This document shows positions 31,975-47,400 of a DNA stretch of 64,000 nt, one piece after another. A program made the translations under genes and the position numbers. The stretch is from NCBI RefSeq assembly GCF_905475465.1, contig NC_062238.1:724501-788500 (forward strand), in the 5' to 3' direction. Origin of the DNA: Pieris napi. Taxonomy: Eukaryota > Arthropoda > Insecta > Lepidoptera > Pieridae. A model generated the notes under the pieces. It saw only the letters and a list, made by a program, of their open reading frames with translations. It made no database searches and was not told where the DNA came from. The stretch's first letter is position 1, and every line of letters begins with the position of its first letter.

Positions 31975-32429
31975 CCGCGCGAGAGAGCTGCAGGCCGCCC
32001 GCCTTACGATATGCGCGCGCGCTTGGGCGGCGACTGCTCCAATACAACTTACAAATTCTCTATGAAATAAGCAATTCTTCGTTCCTTATACTTTTAATAT
32101 TAATAATTTAGCGCCGGATAATTCAAATTGCCAAAAATTCACCTCCATTTCTCCATTATGTAATAAAACGGAAGTTTAAAATAGTTATTAAATTCCAATC
32201 ATCGTTGCATCGAACGTGAAAGTGTGTGCGTGTTAATCTTTAGAAATAGTGCCTAGATTTATTGAGTGATTTAGTTGGAACGTTGGTAGAAATACCAATC
32301 AACGTAAAAAGTGAATTTTGCGGTTATCATGATCAGATGCATACAACGATACATTCCAGTCATAGGGCCCTGCCCAATACGTTAACAGACGCGTTTATTC
32401 CCATTTATAAATAGTCGTAGACATCCGCT
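31975..32429 (+). promoter_or_regulatory. GC-rich probable promoter and 5' UTR of the 1328-residue gene
   Basis: A sharp GC/CpG-rich island at 31975-32045 ('gccgcgcgagagagctgcag', 'atgcgcgcgcgcttgggcgg') stands in AT-rich surroundings 385 bases before the start codon. An in-frame TAG just upstream (32418-32420) supports the ATG at 32430 as the first codon. The exact transcription start is unknown. Confidence 0.5.
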
Positions 32430-35400
32430 ATGACGTCACCAAAGGAAAGTAGTGACGTTATCGATTTCAAAGAAGAAAGGGCAATATCTACAGAGCCAAA
32501 GGACTTAACAGACCTTCCTCCTAGCGGTACATCCTTACACAAGCGGCGGAGGGGTGAACCTCCCGCCACGTTGACCGTCAAGTCCCCGCAAACTCCATCC
32601 GATGCTGAGGGATCCTCGCCTTGCACTGCCGGTCCTACACCCGACGAATCCTGGGGAATACCCGACGATACCGACGTCGAAGGAATCTGTGATCGTATGT
32701 TACAGAGGCTTAAGGATAAAGATGATCCTGCTTCAAAATGCGGAAAAGATATCGCAAAGCGAACCAAAGATACTCTTGAAGCCCTTGATCATTTAGAAAA
32801 ACTGTTACAACTTCTGAATCAATTTGTAAACTTAAAGGAGAAAAACAATAAAATTATGAAAAGATTGAATGACGTCAACAGTCTGATACGGCTGCACAAT
32901 GCGTATAAACGGATAGATCAAGAGAATGAGAACTTAAAGAATGAAAGTAGAGAAATAGAACTTATAAATGAGGCATTGGACGCAGAATTAGAATGCGAGT
33001 ATGGCCAGGCACTGTTTGACTCTATTTTAGGGCGAACGATGAAAAGGTCAGGGTCGAAGTGGAGGAGTCATGGAAGATTCGGTGGATCGTTGTTGAGAAA
33101 ACAACGATCCAGGTCAGCAGGTGGTGAAGATAGTGATGCGCCGCTAGGGATGCCTCTCAGGAGGAGATCGGATGGTGTTTTTCCTAAAGAAGTAGAAAAG
33201 TCAAAAGTGTCAAACTGGACTAGAGTGAAGTCTGCTTTTAAGTAAGTAATCAACGTGTCTATCGTTTTTTTCTGTTTCTTTAATTTCGTTTATTGAAAAT
33301 TTATAAATACTACTTTTGCGTCTACTCTTATATCCATTTTGAATTACTGATAATGCAATCTGCGAATATTGAATAACTGGGTCGCCAAGTCGAGCACAAA
33401 AGCGGCACGGCCGTACCATCCGTCGCTCGAAGCAGTTCAACCCGACCGAGTTCAATTAGCCAAGCAGGCATTGTATTAACACGGTATATTTCAAATCTTA
33501 TTCAATATGAACCAGTAGTTTAAGAATTATAACTATTCAAAGTTCTTAATTTTGTTACTAACTGACTGACCGAACATCAAAACTCTAAGGCACTTCTATC
33601 AGACATAAAAGCATCAAATTTAGAATACAATTAGTGTATAAATCAGGGAACAACTAAAAACACAAAGTGCATTAACATTTTTGTTAATTATATTTGTCAA
33701 TAGTTACGTCCTCAATTTATAATTTTGTAGTGAGTGTTTGTGAACTAAGGCAAGTTATCAGTCTAACCTCTCTTATTGTACCCAAACTAATATAATTTCT
33801 TCATATCCTTACGACTTTTTGGTATATTTCGAAGTGAGGTATGTACCCAGGACTTATAATTTTAGTTTAAAATAATTGTGTATTGACGGCCACCGAACCG
33901 TTCTTTGTGGTATATCATTTTTTATGTTAGGTATTGCATGTATGAACTTTTTACGGAAGAAGAACTAAGTTCAGGGAAATTGTAGATGCATTGTTTTCTT
34001 TTATTAATAGTTATCAATTAAAAATATATTGGGTATATTTTAAGAAGTGTTACGCTCTTTTCTTGAAGGACTCTCAGTCGAATTGGTTGGAAATACTTTA
34101 ATGGGCAGCTGGTTCTCCATAGTGGTGGTGCGCAGCAAAAACTGCCTTAAGAAACGCTCTACGCTACGCTACTTCAAAGTCGTACGCCAAATAAGTCGCT
34201 GCTGTTTTGTAGAATAATTTTAAAACCAGTAAAGATTTGGGAATATCGTAAAGTTTCTTCCGTATACCCCTCGTTTGTCACACACGTATTGATAAAATTC
34301 AGTTCTTAGCGCTTAGCATGCATTTGATTGTATTGCTGTTTATGCATCAAAGAATAAGGAGTTCTGATTATTCTGATTTTAATTATTTCTTGTATTTTTA
34401 ACTGAGTATACATAAAAAGTAAAAAATAACACTATTTTTTTATTCTATCATTTTAAATCCCTATTAGGTACTTTATAAATGGGATTTTTATATTAGGTTA
34501 TATTTGATAGTTTTAAAAAAAACCTTTTTATAGATGGGAGAAAGCACAATGGCCGACTTCTACAATTGGAGGAGTGGCAGCGGTAGCAGCAGGGGCTATG
34601 GTAGGTGCTGTCGCCCTCACTGGATCCTCTCCATCCGCTCCAGGTTTACCCAACCCCGAACCCAGGGATTCTGCCAGTTTGACACCAGGAAGTGCTATGT
34701 CATTAACTCCCAATTCTTCTTGTGAAGAGTTGAGATTGGAGTCAGGTAATAAAAATAACTATATGGCCAATTAAATCTCGGTTTGAGAAAAGGAATAAAA
34801 ACATCCGCAGTTTTTTACGTTTCCCCGGAAATCAAGCCCAAAACCTCAATGTTTAATATATTAAATAAACCAAGTGCGTCTCTAAGCTACCTGACTGTAA
34901 CCACATATTATATGTAGCTTATAAAATTATAGTTTCCGGTAAAAAAATAAAAAGAGTGACCAAAACAAAATATAAAATTATAGAAATAATTGTTTAATTT
35001 ATATTAATTTAGCCTCATTTATACCTTGAAACATTAATATTACACTTTAAATTTTATACAGACATATTTTTTTTCTATGAGCCTCTTATAGAGTATAAAC
35101 CTCCTTCAACTGGCTCCATATCTCTCTATCTTAAGAATTTTTCGAAATAACTATGAAAAACAAATTGTATTAATTCATTGATATTAATTTCTTTTTGATT
35201 AGTTTTCTTTATTGGCTTTGGCTTTATTATTTGTACCTTACTGACACTGTTTTTCCGTGTAATAATGTTATGTAAGAGCACATACTAAGTTAATTTGTAA
35301 TTGATATTGTACCCAACTTCTTTTCACGTTTTTCGTTTAATTTTACAATAACTTTTTGACTGGACGCTATCTACGCGTTTATATAACGTGTTTCCATATT

Positions 35401-38400
35401 ATAACGTTCATAAATTAGACAAAACGGTCATTTCAAATTCAATCCAATAGAATTAGAATAAATTATATGTATTTTGAGTAACATATATATGTTATGGTTT
35501 AGGTATGTCAAGAAAAAACCCAATGCTAAGGTTGGATGATAACGATAACTCGTTTTTACATGCACCAATGCAAGTAAGTACTGAATTTCAAAAGATATAA
35601 AAGACTTTGGAAAACGTATTCCAGCCTTTAGTCATCATCATAAATTTGACACCAAATTGTGTCTGTGTCTCTGAAATCTTATGAATTTCCTCAATTTCAA
35701 GAATTTTCTTCATTCTGAAGTCAAATAAAGGTCATATTATGCTTTATTGATTCCTGGAAATATTGAAATAAGCATTGACTGGAATGAGATTCAATTGTTT
35801 TTCTATTGCACCAATCACAGACTGTAGTTACATCTCTATCTATAACTATAAAATTTCATAAATTTTAGGATGATAGTTCAACTTCCCCATCTCCTAACAA
35901 GCTTCATAAAAGCCGATGGGGTAAAATGCGGAATATCATACAGACACATAAGGAGTCTGTGAAGAAGAAGCGACCCCCTAAGTCACCAGATCTGGTTCCT
36001 GGGAGACGGAGATCCTTCAGCGATGGCGGGGATAGCGATGCTCCACCCGCCTTGACTCTCACGATTCCGTCATCAGAAGAACTTGGTATGTTGCAATTAC
36101 CACTACTTAAGAGTTGTCACCAATCAATGGAAAATGTAAAAAATCGTATTACAAGAAAATAATATGAAAACGCTAGCTGATAACTAGCTAACCGATTAAA
36201 TCACGCTGGCTAAAACTAGCTGTTATGGTCTCTGGCAGAATGACCAGCGCTGTTGAACAGTCTGCTCCTCAGCATAATGCTGAGCCAGGGCCAATTACAA
36301 CCACAGCACACACGCATTACACAATTAAAACGTACCGTGTTCTTTAAAAGAAAAAAAAAAGTTCTTTCAATTTTTTTCCATTATTGTTATGTTTTGTTAG
36401 TAATAAATGTTATACTTGAAGTCTAAAATAACAATCTTTTTTGACATACATAACATTTAAAAGAAAAAAATTCGTGATGGTGCTTTTTTAGTTAAATTAA
36501 CAAATGAAAGTTTAAATATTTTACACGCATTATTTTCATCATTAAAAATTAAATTCCGCCATTTCTCTAATTAGATTTCTTATTATCATAAATATATATT
36601 ATTCCTGTCTTAGATAAGCTATTAACTTAGCGATTTTCATATTACAGTCCTCAAACTATTTTTCATATCTTTTATTTAAGTTTTAAAATATAAAACTGTA
36701 TACTTATAGAGTCTGAAGGACCCCAGCCGGCGCTTCGCAAGCAGCGGTCACTAGAGTCTGGTGCTAGGCCTCCACCGCGCCCAAGAGACTCTAAATGGAG
36801 TCGTGTCAAAAGAGCCTTCCTCACACACGCAGCTTCCGCCTCAGTACCTTCAAGTCCTAGTAGACACTCTGCATTCTTCACTGACCCAGGTAGGTAAAGC
36901 TAAATCTATAAGACTTGCTCTAAGAATGGACACCAAACCTTGTTCATAAGCATTTCAGTGGACTTGGGGGTTATTCAACTTAGGGGGAGTCAATATTTAC
37001 TGGTGAGTTTTGAGGAGCTTTAAGTATTGAGAGCAGTGTCTCCCAACCATTTCTGTGCCATGCCCCAACTTAGCCTTTCTAAAATTCTTATGAAAAATGT
37101 AACATGCATAATTTTTAATATTAAAAAATTGAATTGTTCACTTAAAACAGAAGGTTTGAGGAAGAAATTACTAGAAATTGTTTACGCCCCAGTAAATATA
37201 TTTTCAAAACATAATATTTCAAATAATTTTAATAAATTTTGGAATCAAATTGCGTCCCTGAGGGGCGTTGGAAAACACTGATTTAGATGGATTTTCTTAG
37301 GATGGAGGGAGTTCTTTATAAAATATTTTTTTCACTCAAGATCCTATACAATTTAAGCCTAGAACCCAACCAACTGACTAAACCAAACATAAACTCCAAG
37401 CGTGGCTATAACTGAAATATTTAAAGAACTCCAAGATCGAGAATTTATACTACTTGAATAAATTTTTGATACATATTTGAAATTACCTCACTAATCGAAT
37501 GTACAACAAAAACTTTAGGGGTTTTAGTCGATATTTAGGAGTATTTGAAGTTGGTCCAAAGGGAAACATTCTGGAGAAGATGGCATCACTGCCGCATACC
37601 GTAACACATTAATTTTGTTTTTGTAAAAATTACGACTACTCAGCACGTATAAATTAATTGTACTAAGACTAATTAATCTATAGCTATGAAAATTTTAGGT
37701 ACAATCTATTTCAGAATTTGATCAATAAATGTTTAACGAATCCTTTCAAAATTGCGGTTAACATAGACAAGGCCGTCTTAAACTAGGCTGGGGCCATTGG
37801 GCACACAAGAATTTGGGGCCCTTTTGGAAAATAAAAAAAGCTAATTATAATTTAAAAAAAATACTAAGTATGACCATTTAGGTCATCAAATACAGTATGA
37901 TATATTATGTCGTTAATGATATTAGAATGCTGCTGGTTTTTTGGTTACGATTACGATAACGGTTTCTAAAGAGATTTCTGTTGAGTCTTCTATTATATCC
38001 TTATTAATTAGTACAGTAGGAATAGGCGCAGTTATCGATATAATGGCGTAGCGTAGGCCTTCTGATAACTTTATTGAGAATAAATGTGGGAGAGAAAATG
38101 TCGGTCCTTCGGGGCCCCCTGAGAATGGGGGCCTTGGGCACGGGCCCCGTGTGCCCTTATGGTGAAGACGGTATTGAACATAGAAACAAAACCTTGAAAC
38201 TGTTTCGAATACTTTACAATTATATTTACAATGTAACTATTCGCTTCAATTACAAAATAATAAACTAAATATATTTGATTATTGATGCCAAGGCTTCTCA
38301 TGACGAACATTGGAAATCGATTTGACTACTAAAGCCCACTTAAGCCGCCTGACTAACGTTACCAAAATATCTCATAAACAAACATTATGCTATTTAAAAC

Positions 38401-41400
38401 CGCAAAGAACTAAACGATTAAATGTTATTAGGAAATTTAGAATTTAGTACTGTTCTAACGAATTCCAACGCGTTTCAATATCGTATACTAATATTATGTA
38501 TTTTTAAAAGACTTGAAAAACATAAGAAAAAGATGAATAAGCCTTTAACCAAATAATTTATTCAATTAAAAGGCACTTTTGAAAGTCAAAATAAAGAAAA
38601 AACTACTCTATTTGCCCCTTCCAAAAGGTAGGTTCATATGGAAAAGAATTGACAATAAACTCCATACCTACTCTTTTAATAGTTTTTTAAAATATTTTGT
38701 ATACGTTGATTTGATTGTCATATGTGAATACCATGTATCTCGATTATCTGATACCTTGGTAATAAAAAAACCAATCAATAGTAATATTGTTGTTAAATAC
38801 TTTTTAGTGCATTTTGGATTCAATTTAATTAAAAAAAAATATTGTATGTTTATACTATAGATCGACTACAAATTCTTTTACCGTTAGAATTCTTTATCCA
38901 TGAGTAACAAGCCGGTAGACGGAGAACAAGACATACTCTTTTATCGGTTAATACAAATAAAAACTTTTCTCGCAACACCCCATTAAATAGAATTTGTGCC
39001 CTCTCAATTTGACATTTTTAATAAAACAAAGGCAAACAAATATGATATACAAAATAGTTTATTAAATCGTCCCTCTCACAAACACGCACACACATAATCA
39101 CATACGTACGCACAGACACAGTAATATTTATAAGTATTATATTTTACTAGGGTGAGGTGGCAATTCTTGGTTAGTACATTCGTCTGGTTTTGTTATTTTC
39201 AGAACAACTGTTGGCTAGCTAAATAAAAATAAATAAAACTTATCACTAACATTATTCATAAACACACCCCAGTTATACAAATGTTTTTTCACGTTATTTA
39301 GGCAAGTGATGCTAGGATCATAAGGACAAAACAGTCCAAACTTTGTATTCATTCAAATTTTCTGATATGTTCTAATCTGAAAATAATATTCGCCCAATAG
39401 TGTTTACGTTTCCAGTTTTAACTGGTCTGTCGTTAAATCTCGGGAATGATAACACAAATATACTTCTGCTTCTCTACTATTTACATAACGATAAATTTAC
39501 TAGACTCATTTACAATCACTACTACCAAAAGACGTTTACAACATTTCTATAATTTATTTATTTTACCTACGTCATTAACTTTGCTCATAACAGCAGTTTT
39601 GGCTTAGTGGACTCAGCGTGCGACTCCCACTCCTGAGGCCGTAGTTTCGATCCCCGACTGTGCACCAATGGACTTTCTGTTTTGTAATGTTTTCGCTTAA
39701 ACGGAGAAGAAAACATCGCGAACTGGCTTGCCTTAAAGCCAAACATTCAGCGGCGTGTATCAGGCACAGAAGGCTGATCACCTACTTGCCTATTAGACAA
39801 ATTTAATTACAAAAAAAATTATTATACAAATGATCATAAAACAGAACAGAACAGATACATAACCCTAAGGCCTAGATCTAAAAGGTTTGAGCGTTGAAAT
39901 ACATGATTATATTCCAAAAAAATACTACGCGTTTGTCAGACAGAAAAAAAGGAAAGTATTTTTAATTCTACCCAAACCAAATATAACTGATATTCCGATT
40001 CATCTAATCTCCCAATTTTGAAGCTTTGCGGCGTGTAATGGCGTTCATGATGAAATCACTTACGAAATACATTGTACAGTGAATTGTTAGCACGTGGCGA
40101 GTCACGTTCACTTTAGGAATATTTTGACTTAAATCACGTATATTTTATCCGGTTTTATGTATACGCTCTTAGAATTATACATTGTTGGCAAGTACTTCCT
40201 TATAATTATAACATGTCGATAAATGTAATAAAAACTACTCGTTTTAAATAATTATTTCGTAGAATTCTAACTTGTCTTGACGAACGAGTAATAACAATGT
40301 TGGAGATAGGATTTACGTTTATGGAGAACTACTAGTAATGTTTTACTTATTCTTAAGTTAAATCTAAAATCAGAATCTAACCTAATATTGGTCCGTGGGG
40401 TTCAAGTGCACAGGCGCTAATTAAATATTTAAATTGGCGCCTGGTAGATAGTACCAGTGATACCAGAGCTGGTGCTTTCCACACTCAATTAATAAGTATC
40501 GCCATATAGCAAGGAAATGCTGCCAGCGGTAAAGGTACACTGCCACAGGGTCCCTTTCTAAATTTGTTTTAATTCTCTATTTATTAATTATTAACTAGAA
40601 ATAATTATAAAAAATTGGAAGTACATTTTTTACTTTTTTGTAACATATTATGTTTATCATAATAATTATTGTCATCTATTTTAGAAAAGATAGCTTGTAA
40701 CATACACTGGGATAGAGCACGATATATGATGTGGTAAACTTTATTATATAAATAAAAACAATACGTTATGCTATAAAAAAGCATATGACGGGACATTTTA
40801 CTAAACAATATAATATGTCCCATAACGGAAACATGGGCAGACACAATACTGTACAAAATACAGAGATAACTCATGCGTGTGATCAACATTCGACGTATTT
40901 TTTTTTGCTCTTAGACACTCCAGTTCCCTCAAGTTTGCCCTTACCGTTGCAGTAATTTCAAATCCATTTAACCGGGGTTCGAATGCACAACCGCAGGGTT
41001 GAGATACCCACGAAGCTCATACTGCAATGTACTAATTTTAATAGAAACAACAAAATTGAGAGGTCGTTGACCTATAGGTTACGTTATAACGCGTTTTTGT
41101 CCATTGGCACCGAGCCAACGCGTAATGGACGACATGGAGAGTGTTATAATTGTGATTATAATCGATTATATTTCCTATTGTTTTGCTTATACGTGCTCAG
41201 TATTCAAAACTTTTAATAATTTTTATAGGTGGGCAAACTATATACAGAAGTCATCGAAGCCCATGGACATCTATTTTTAGTGGATGGGTACCTTTGAATA
41301 TTTTTTTTTTAATATTTGGGACCACGGATCGCCAAGGATGTATAATATAGGCAAGTAGAAAGTGTGTGGTGATGAAAGACAAATTATTTCTTAGATTTTT

Positions 41401-44400
41401 ATATCTGAAATGAATTGCATTTAAGGGACCTAATATATTAATCATAATCGACAAATTTATTACGTATCTATAATGCCATCAAAAACATAACTTGTAAATG
41501 AAACCACGTCTCGCAACGCAGTTTTTCTACCGTTAAATGTTATGTCGGTAAATTTATTCAGTCCCTATTTATGGGACTTTCTGTATTAATTACGTAATTA
41601 CAACATCTTACAAGTAATACATGTTATATTAAATTAAATTGTTTTCTTGATTTATACAATAAACACTAATTGTATTCTAAATTTGAAGCTTCTATGGTTG
41701 CTAAAAGTGGTTAAACTACTGGTTCAAATTGAATGAAATTTGAAATATACCGGGCTTATACAGTCACTGCTTGGTAACGAAAAATTCTAGTTTTATACAT
41801 AATGAAGTTATAGGGGGTCGAAAATGGCCTGAACTGCTTCGAGAAAAGGATATACGGCCGCGCCTTTTTTTGCTCGACTTGGCGCAATGCCATGCCCCCA
41901 AATACGGCGTTAATCTTAAAATTGATTGAAATAGAGTCAAAACTTTACTATACATAATAACAGGATATAAAAATAATGTGCACAAGGATTTCCTGTGTTG
42001 TGTCTTCCTTTTGACATGTTAACAGCTATACTTTATGATTTTTACATAACACAAATTTATAATTAAACTATTTTTGCACAATAAGAATTGTTTCTGTATC
42101 AGCATAGGTTGACAATATATTGTTTGAGATTTTTAGTGAATGTTTAGTGAGTTTTGAAATGTTAGTGATAATTTTGTTTTTAGGAAAGTAGTTTAAGGTG
42201 AAAGGGCCTCGGAAAGAGAAAATGCGTTGGGCGAAGAAAAGCGTTTTTTGGGTTGCTTATATATAGGTTTGAGCGTTGTGTTTGATGTGGTGTGGCGGGT
42301 GTTTGTTTCCCAAAAAAGTCTGCATATTGCTATTAAGTATAATTGTCTAACGTTATATATTCACTAAATAGTTATATTAAAATTTATGCGCCAACATTTT
42401 TAGGAATACCTTTCAAACATTTTAATGTTAATTTCCTTTATTATTAAATTGTACACATAATATGATATTTTTAGAATGTGTGTTTACAAAACCATAGCAT
42501 TCTCACTGTTTACGCTATGTAAAAAAACATGAGAGTAAGCAATTTACGCAAAGTAACTAAACCAACTGCGATCCACCGAAGTTTACGAGGTAGCGAAGTG
42601 AAAAATTTAACGATAGCTATGTACTATCAGCAAAACACTTATTTTTAAATATGTATTGTAAAGTATTAATATTTTCAACAGTGTTTACAGGTTCAGTTGA
42701 GCATTTTTTATCAGTATCGAAGACAGGTTTATTCACTGAGCGTACAACACGAAGGCGGTCGAACTAAAAACAAAACCTATAATATTATAGTTGATTTTGC
42801 TGACCATAGTGTACTGTTTACATAATGACCTCTTTTTAAACGTAAATAAAGCTAACAACTAGGTGATGACCAACATAGAGTACTAACCACTTCCGATTGT
42901 ATACTATTGTTTACTTAACAAAGATGAGATATCTCTCTAGCATATAGCCAACAACTGTCGAAATACCTATGTAAATTATATATCTACTTGTATCTATGAT
43001 GTATGAAGAGGAAAACCTATATTATAAGTCTAAAAATATAATGGGAGTTGCGCTACCAAGTTGCAATGATGGGACAACAAGTGCACAAATTTAAAAAAAA
43101 TCAGTTATCTATAATTCGAAATCTATAATACGTTACGGTTAATATATTTAAGGAACGTACGAAAATTCCCTAGTTTTATTAGATTTGAGGAAGCAGAGTA
43201 TTTTTTAGTTTCCTGTGGGTAAATATTTAATTCTTTACCTGTATAGGTATATCCTAATTAACAAGACGGTCAGGCTTATGAACTAAAATATTCCTGCTAC
43301 GAAAAGAAAAGCTCTGTTTAATATTAATAAAACGTTTAAGTATCTGGATTTCTAATTCATATTATTTTTATTATCATCAAATATAAAATTATTGATTCCG
43401 CCTATATCCTTGTGCATTTCTTTGAGTTTTACTTTGAGTGTGTCCATATCATTCGCGTTATCCTTCTCTAACACCTTCCTCAATAGACTTTCCACTTCGC
43501 TAACATTTTCCTTTTTATTTTTATTTTCAATGTCCAACACCGTGGCGTTATTTTCTGCGATAAAATTATCTAATTCGATAAAGCTTATATTTTTAAAGGC
43601 GCACTTCTTAACACTTTCAATCACATCTAAAGCTTCATCTTCAATAGATTTTATGACTTCTATGAGGCAGGCTTCGTGCATCGCGCCATGCGCCATTTGT
43701 TTAGTCAAATCCACCACACCATCAATAAGTTTCCCGGTTATCTCCATCATGGTTGATTTCATGAGGGGTGACTAAAACAATGAGAATATGGTATAGATTT
43801 TAAAGTCATCAAGATGAGGTCATTTTGGCCGTTTATTTGATAAATCTAAATATTGCTTTTTAATACAGACAAGCGAATTAATTTTAAATGATATCAATGA
43901 ATATCGTTTATGAAATATAATAGAAGTGATTAAAAGATATGCCTGAAATTGTCTCATCCGATTGATATGTAAATTTGACGACCGAAAATCAAATTCGGTC
44001 CAAACTTCAAGTAATCGAAGATCATGAAAAAATTTTAGAAGACGTCAAATTGTTGGAATAACTCGTTAAATATTTTATAAATTAAAAGAAAAATAATTGT
44101 AAGGCATTGTAGCCTGTCATAGGACTTAAATTTGTGATGTGTCAATGCTGAACTAAAAAGTGTGAAACCATCCAGATGCTATAGAAAAAAAACTTGTCAA
44201 CCTAATTCTATGAATGATCTGATTTGTCATATAGGAAGTCGTGGGTGACGTGATTAAAATAATTTATAACATCCAATTTCATTCGAAAAAGAATTATTTC
44301 TTTAATTGAAACCACGATGAAAGGTGGGCACAATTTTTCAACTCGGTGCCGACGGAAATGAGTCATTGACAGTTGTAACATTTTTCGCACAAGTTTATTT

Positions 44401-47400
44401 TAAAACCAAAATTATTCGATTGTTTTTACAAATTATATTAATTATTGATAATTAATAATTAAACACCTATTTTCACTATTTTCATATGGCTCCTAGGTGT
44501 TAATTGGAGTAGTAGGTATAGGCTTATAAAGACTTCAAAATAAAAATCCCGTAAACATACTTTGAATGAAGAAGAAATTATTTTGAACTTTTAATCTTCT
44601 TTTGGGAATTACAAATAAATTCACACCATTATTTAAACGATCGGTTAGTGATTATTTGTATTAAAGACCTAAGCCAGACATCTGCTAGCATTGACCGAAT
44701 TAAAACACTTACCTTGGATATGACGCATTTGATGACCTTCTTGAGAGAGTCGTGATCATGTCCACACGCTCTCAACAAATCGTAAATCTCACTCTTTTGT
44801 TCATTTATCTGAAAAAATTAACACAGAGCACTAAATAACACTTCAAAAGACACGTAACATTTGTTGAGAAATTTCATTTAGTTAAATTTATTGTACGATT
44901 CCTGGGTCATCAGGGTGCTTTAAATTAATTAATTAAAAAAAGAATATAAGCGAAATAAATAATGTTAATGTCGAAGAGAGAGTCTGCGTCTGACTATACT
45001 CTCGGATTGTAATTCCGGCGATTTAGGAAATGGCCACTTTTATAAAACTAAGAAAGCCTGAGTGAGCAAAATCTACAGCCTTAGCTCGTACATTTATTGT
45101 TTTCTAAGTTGTAAGTGAACAATTAAATTTGATAGACAATACAATAAATCTGTCGTTTTGCACCATTTAAACTTTTCCATATTATACTATTCCTCATTGG
45201 CTGAAGGATCTATGTTGCCTTAATTATAATATTTAAATATCAGACTTAATCAAGTTTTAATTAAATAAATAAAATATCCTTCTGAGCTAATTTGATCAAT
45301 CCAAAACATTCGATTCTTCGCCGGTGTCGAACCTATCTTCAGACCAATCAGACGCGATTTAAAAAATGCATTTAAATAAAAACCTAAGATACTCGTAATG
45401 AAGATTTTAGAATTTTGTAATATTCGAACCAAAATTTACCGGCTTAATTCCATCTCTGATCATACTCTTCAGATTGGCAACGGTCCTGACCGCCTTAGAA
45501 GGATCCTGACCGATCAAGGCATAGCCACAAATTACCATCTGATGAAGAGCTTTCTCGGCTAAGGCGGATGTATCGTTTTGTTTATCAACGAGGCATTTTT
45601 CGACCTATGCAGAAAAAAATATTGTAACCAATTTATGTTGCATTGTCACAAACATTTCTGTTCTACTTTGTTACACATGTATAAAATAATGAAAAAAGTA
45701 TATTGACTTGACTTGACTGTTGATTTCTATTCAAATTAACGTAAATATAAATAATAATCTATAAAGTGTAGTGCTTTCAAGGGGAGGGTGAATACATTTT
45801 TAAAGGCAAGGTGCCAATTATATAGTGGGAGAGGTTTTGATCATAAGTTTTGACAACAATTATCCTTAACTGTTCTTATAATTATGACATCATGATAATT
45901 GATATTACATTTGCACGCCTATTTTATATGGCTGATTGTGCGGTCTTTTTGCAAATTTGCAAATAAAAACTTATTATTATTATTAAAAATAGCAAATTAA
46001 AAACAACAATAAATTACACGTTTTTTGAACGTCAACATTCGTGTTTTTTCAAGTCAAAAAGGAAAATTCTGTTGAAGACGGTAGCAGTCTTATGTAAGTG
46101 AAATTTGACCAATAGAAATAAAAAAAAAATGTATTTTAGAGCAGTGTTGGCCTAGTGCCTTCAGTGTGCGACTCTCATATCTGAGGTCGTAGGTTCGATC
46201 CCCGGCTGTGCACCAATGGACTTTCTTTCTTGTGCGTTCATTTAACATTTGCTCGAACGGTAGAGGAAAACATCGTAAGGAAACCGTCATGTCTTAGACC
46301 CAAAAAGTCGACAGCGTGCGTCAGGAACTGGAGGCTGATCACCAACTTGCCTATAAGATTTAAAAATGATCATGAAACAGATTCAGATATCTGAGGCCAA
46401 GGCTTAAAAAGGTTGTAGCGCCACTGATTTTTTTTTTATGCATTTTAGACAGAACTAGTTTACCTTATTACTTTTTAATGCAATCGTTCATCTTAGCACA
46501 TTTATCATACCTCCTCATCTCCATGGCTTCTGATCATATCCATCACGCTTTGCAGCTGAAGCAACTTCTCCTGTATGTGCTGTGTGCCATTTTGCAGCAA
46601 AAGTCTTATCTTTATTAACACCATATCCACAGCTCTGAAATTGTTTTATAGATACATATAAACATATGCTGTATATAGCAATCTTGTAATACAGCTATTA
46701 TACGATACGCCGTAGTCCCCCAATGGGATATAGGAAATATATATTTTGACACGTTTACTTGGTTGCCATTATGAGACACTTCCTTGATTTTTGAGGACTA
46801 AGACATGCCTAGGGTTACAACGCACTATCTTGGGAGTGAAACGCAAGCTTACCAATAGGATAACTCTGTTCGCATATTACCATAGACAATAACTTCACAT
46901 GTTAAATTGATAGATGGGATTTATTCTATGAGTTTAATTAGCTATATAAATTGTTGAAGAATCAAAATAGGAACATATTTCAACATTACTAATTCAAACC
47001 TTTCTAAATCCACCTGGAACTTTCTTTCAATGCTTTGGACCAGGTCATTGCCAAGTTTGTGCGTTATCTCATCTTCTATTACCTTATCCACATCATCTTT
47101 GGCCACTTCCGCATTTGCTACCTAGATTCAATCACCCAAATTTCAACTCACGACTATTAGTCAGCCTAATTTATCACGCCGGACCTAGACTTGGACCCAA
47201 ATTCCATAATAGTAAGATGCATTGGTTTAGTGATAGACCGATTTGTTGTGTACGTAAGGGTATAGTGTTTTCAAACCTATTAATACAGTGAATAACATTA
47301 CATCAACAGATGAAAAGCAGTATTATGCACGTTAGTATTAAATGCTACACAGTGAGTGAAAAACAAAAAGAAAAGAACAGAGTGTCTTCCATTTAATAGA

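Noticed and set aside
32405..32767. 120-codon minus-strand open frame
   Set aside because: Complement of the strongly coding first exon of the large plus-strand gene, with no independent features.
37027..37281. 84-codon plus-strand open frame as a small gene
   Set aside because: It coincides almost exactly with a hAT-type MITE bounded by inverted CAGTG ends and a decayed 8-bp target duplication.
43392..43775. 127-codon plus-strand open frame rich in Ser/Phe/Leu
   Set aside because: Antisense shadow of the last exon of gene Y.
46141..46220. Possible functional tRNA gene (good B box)
   Set aside because: No cloverleaf with acceptor stem could be drawn. The B box lies in a SINE head repeated several times in the window.
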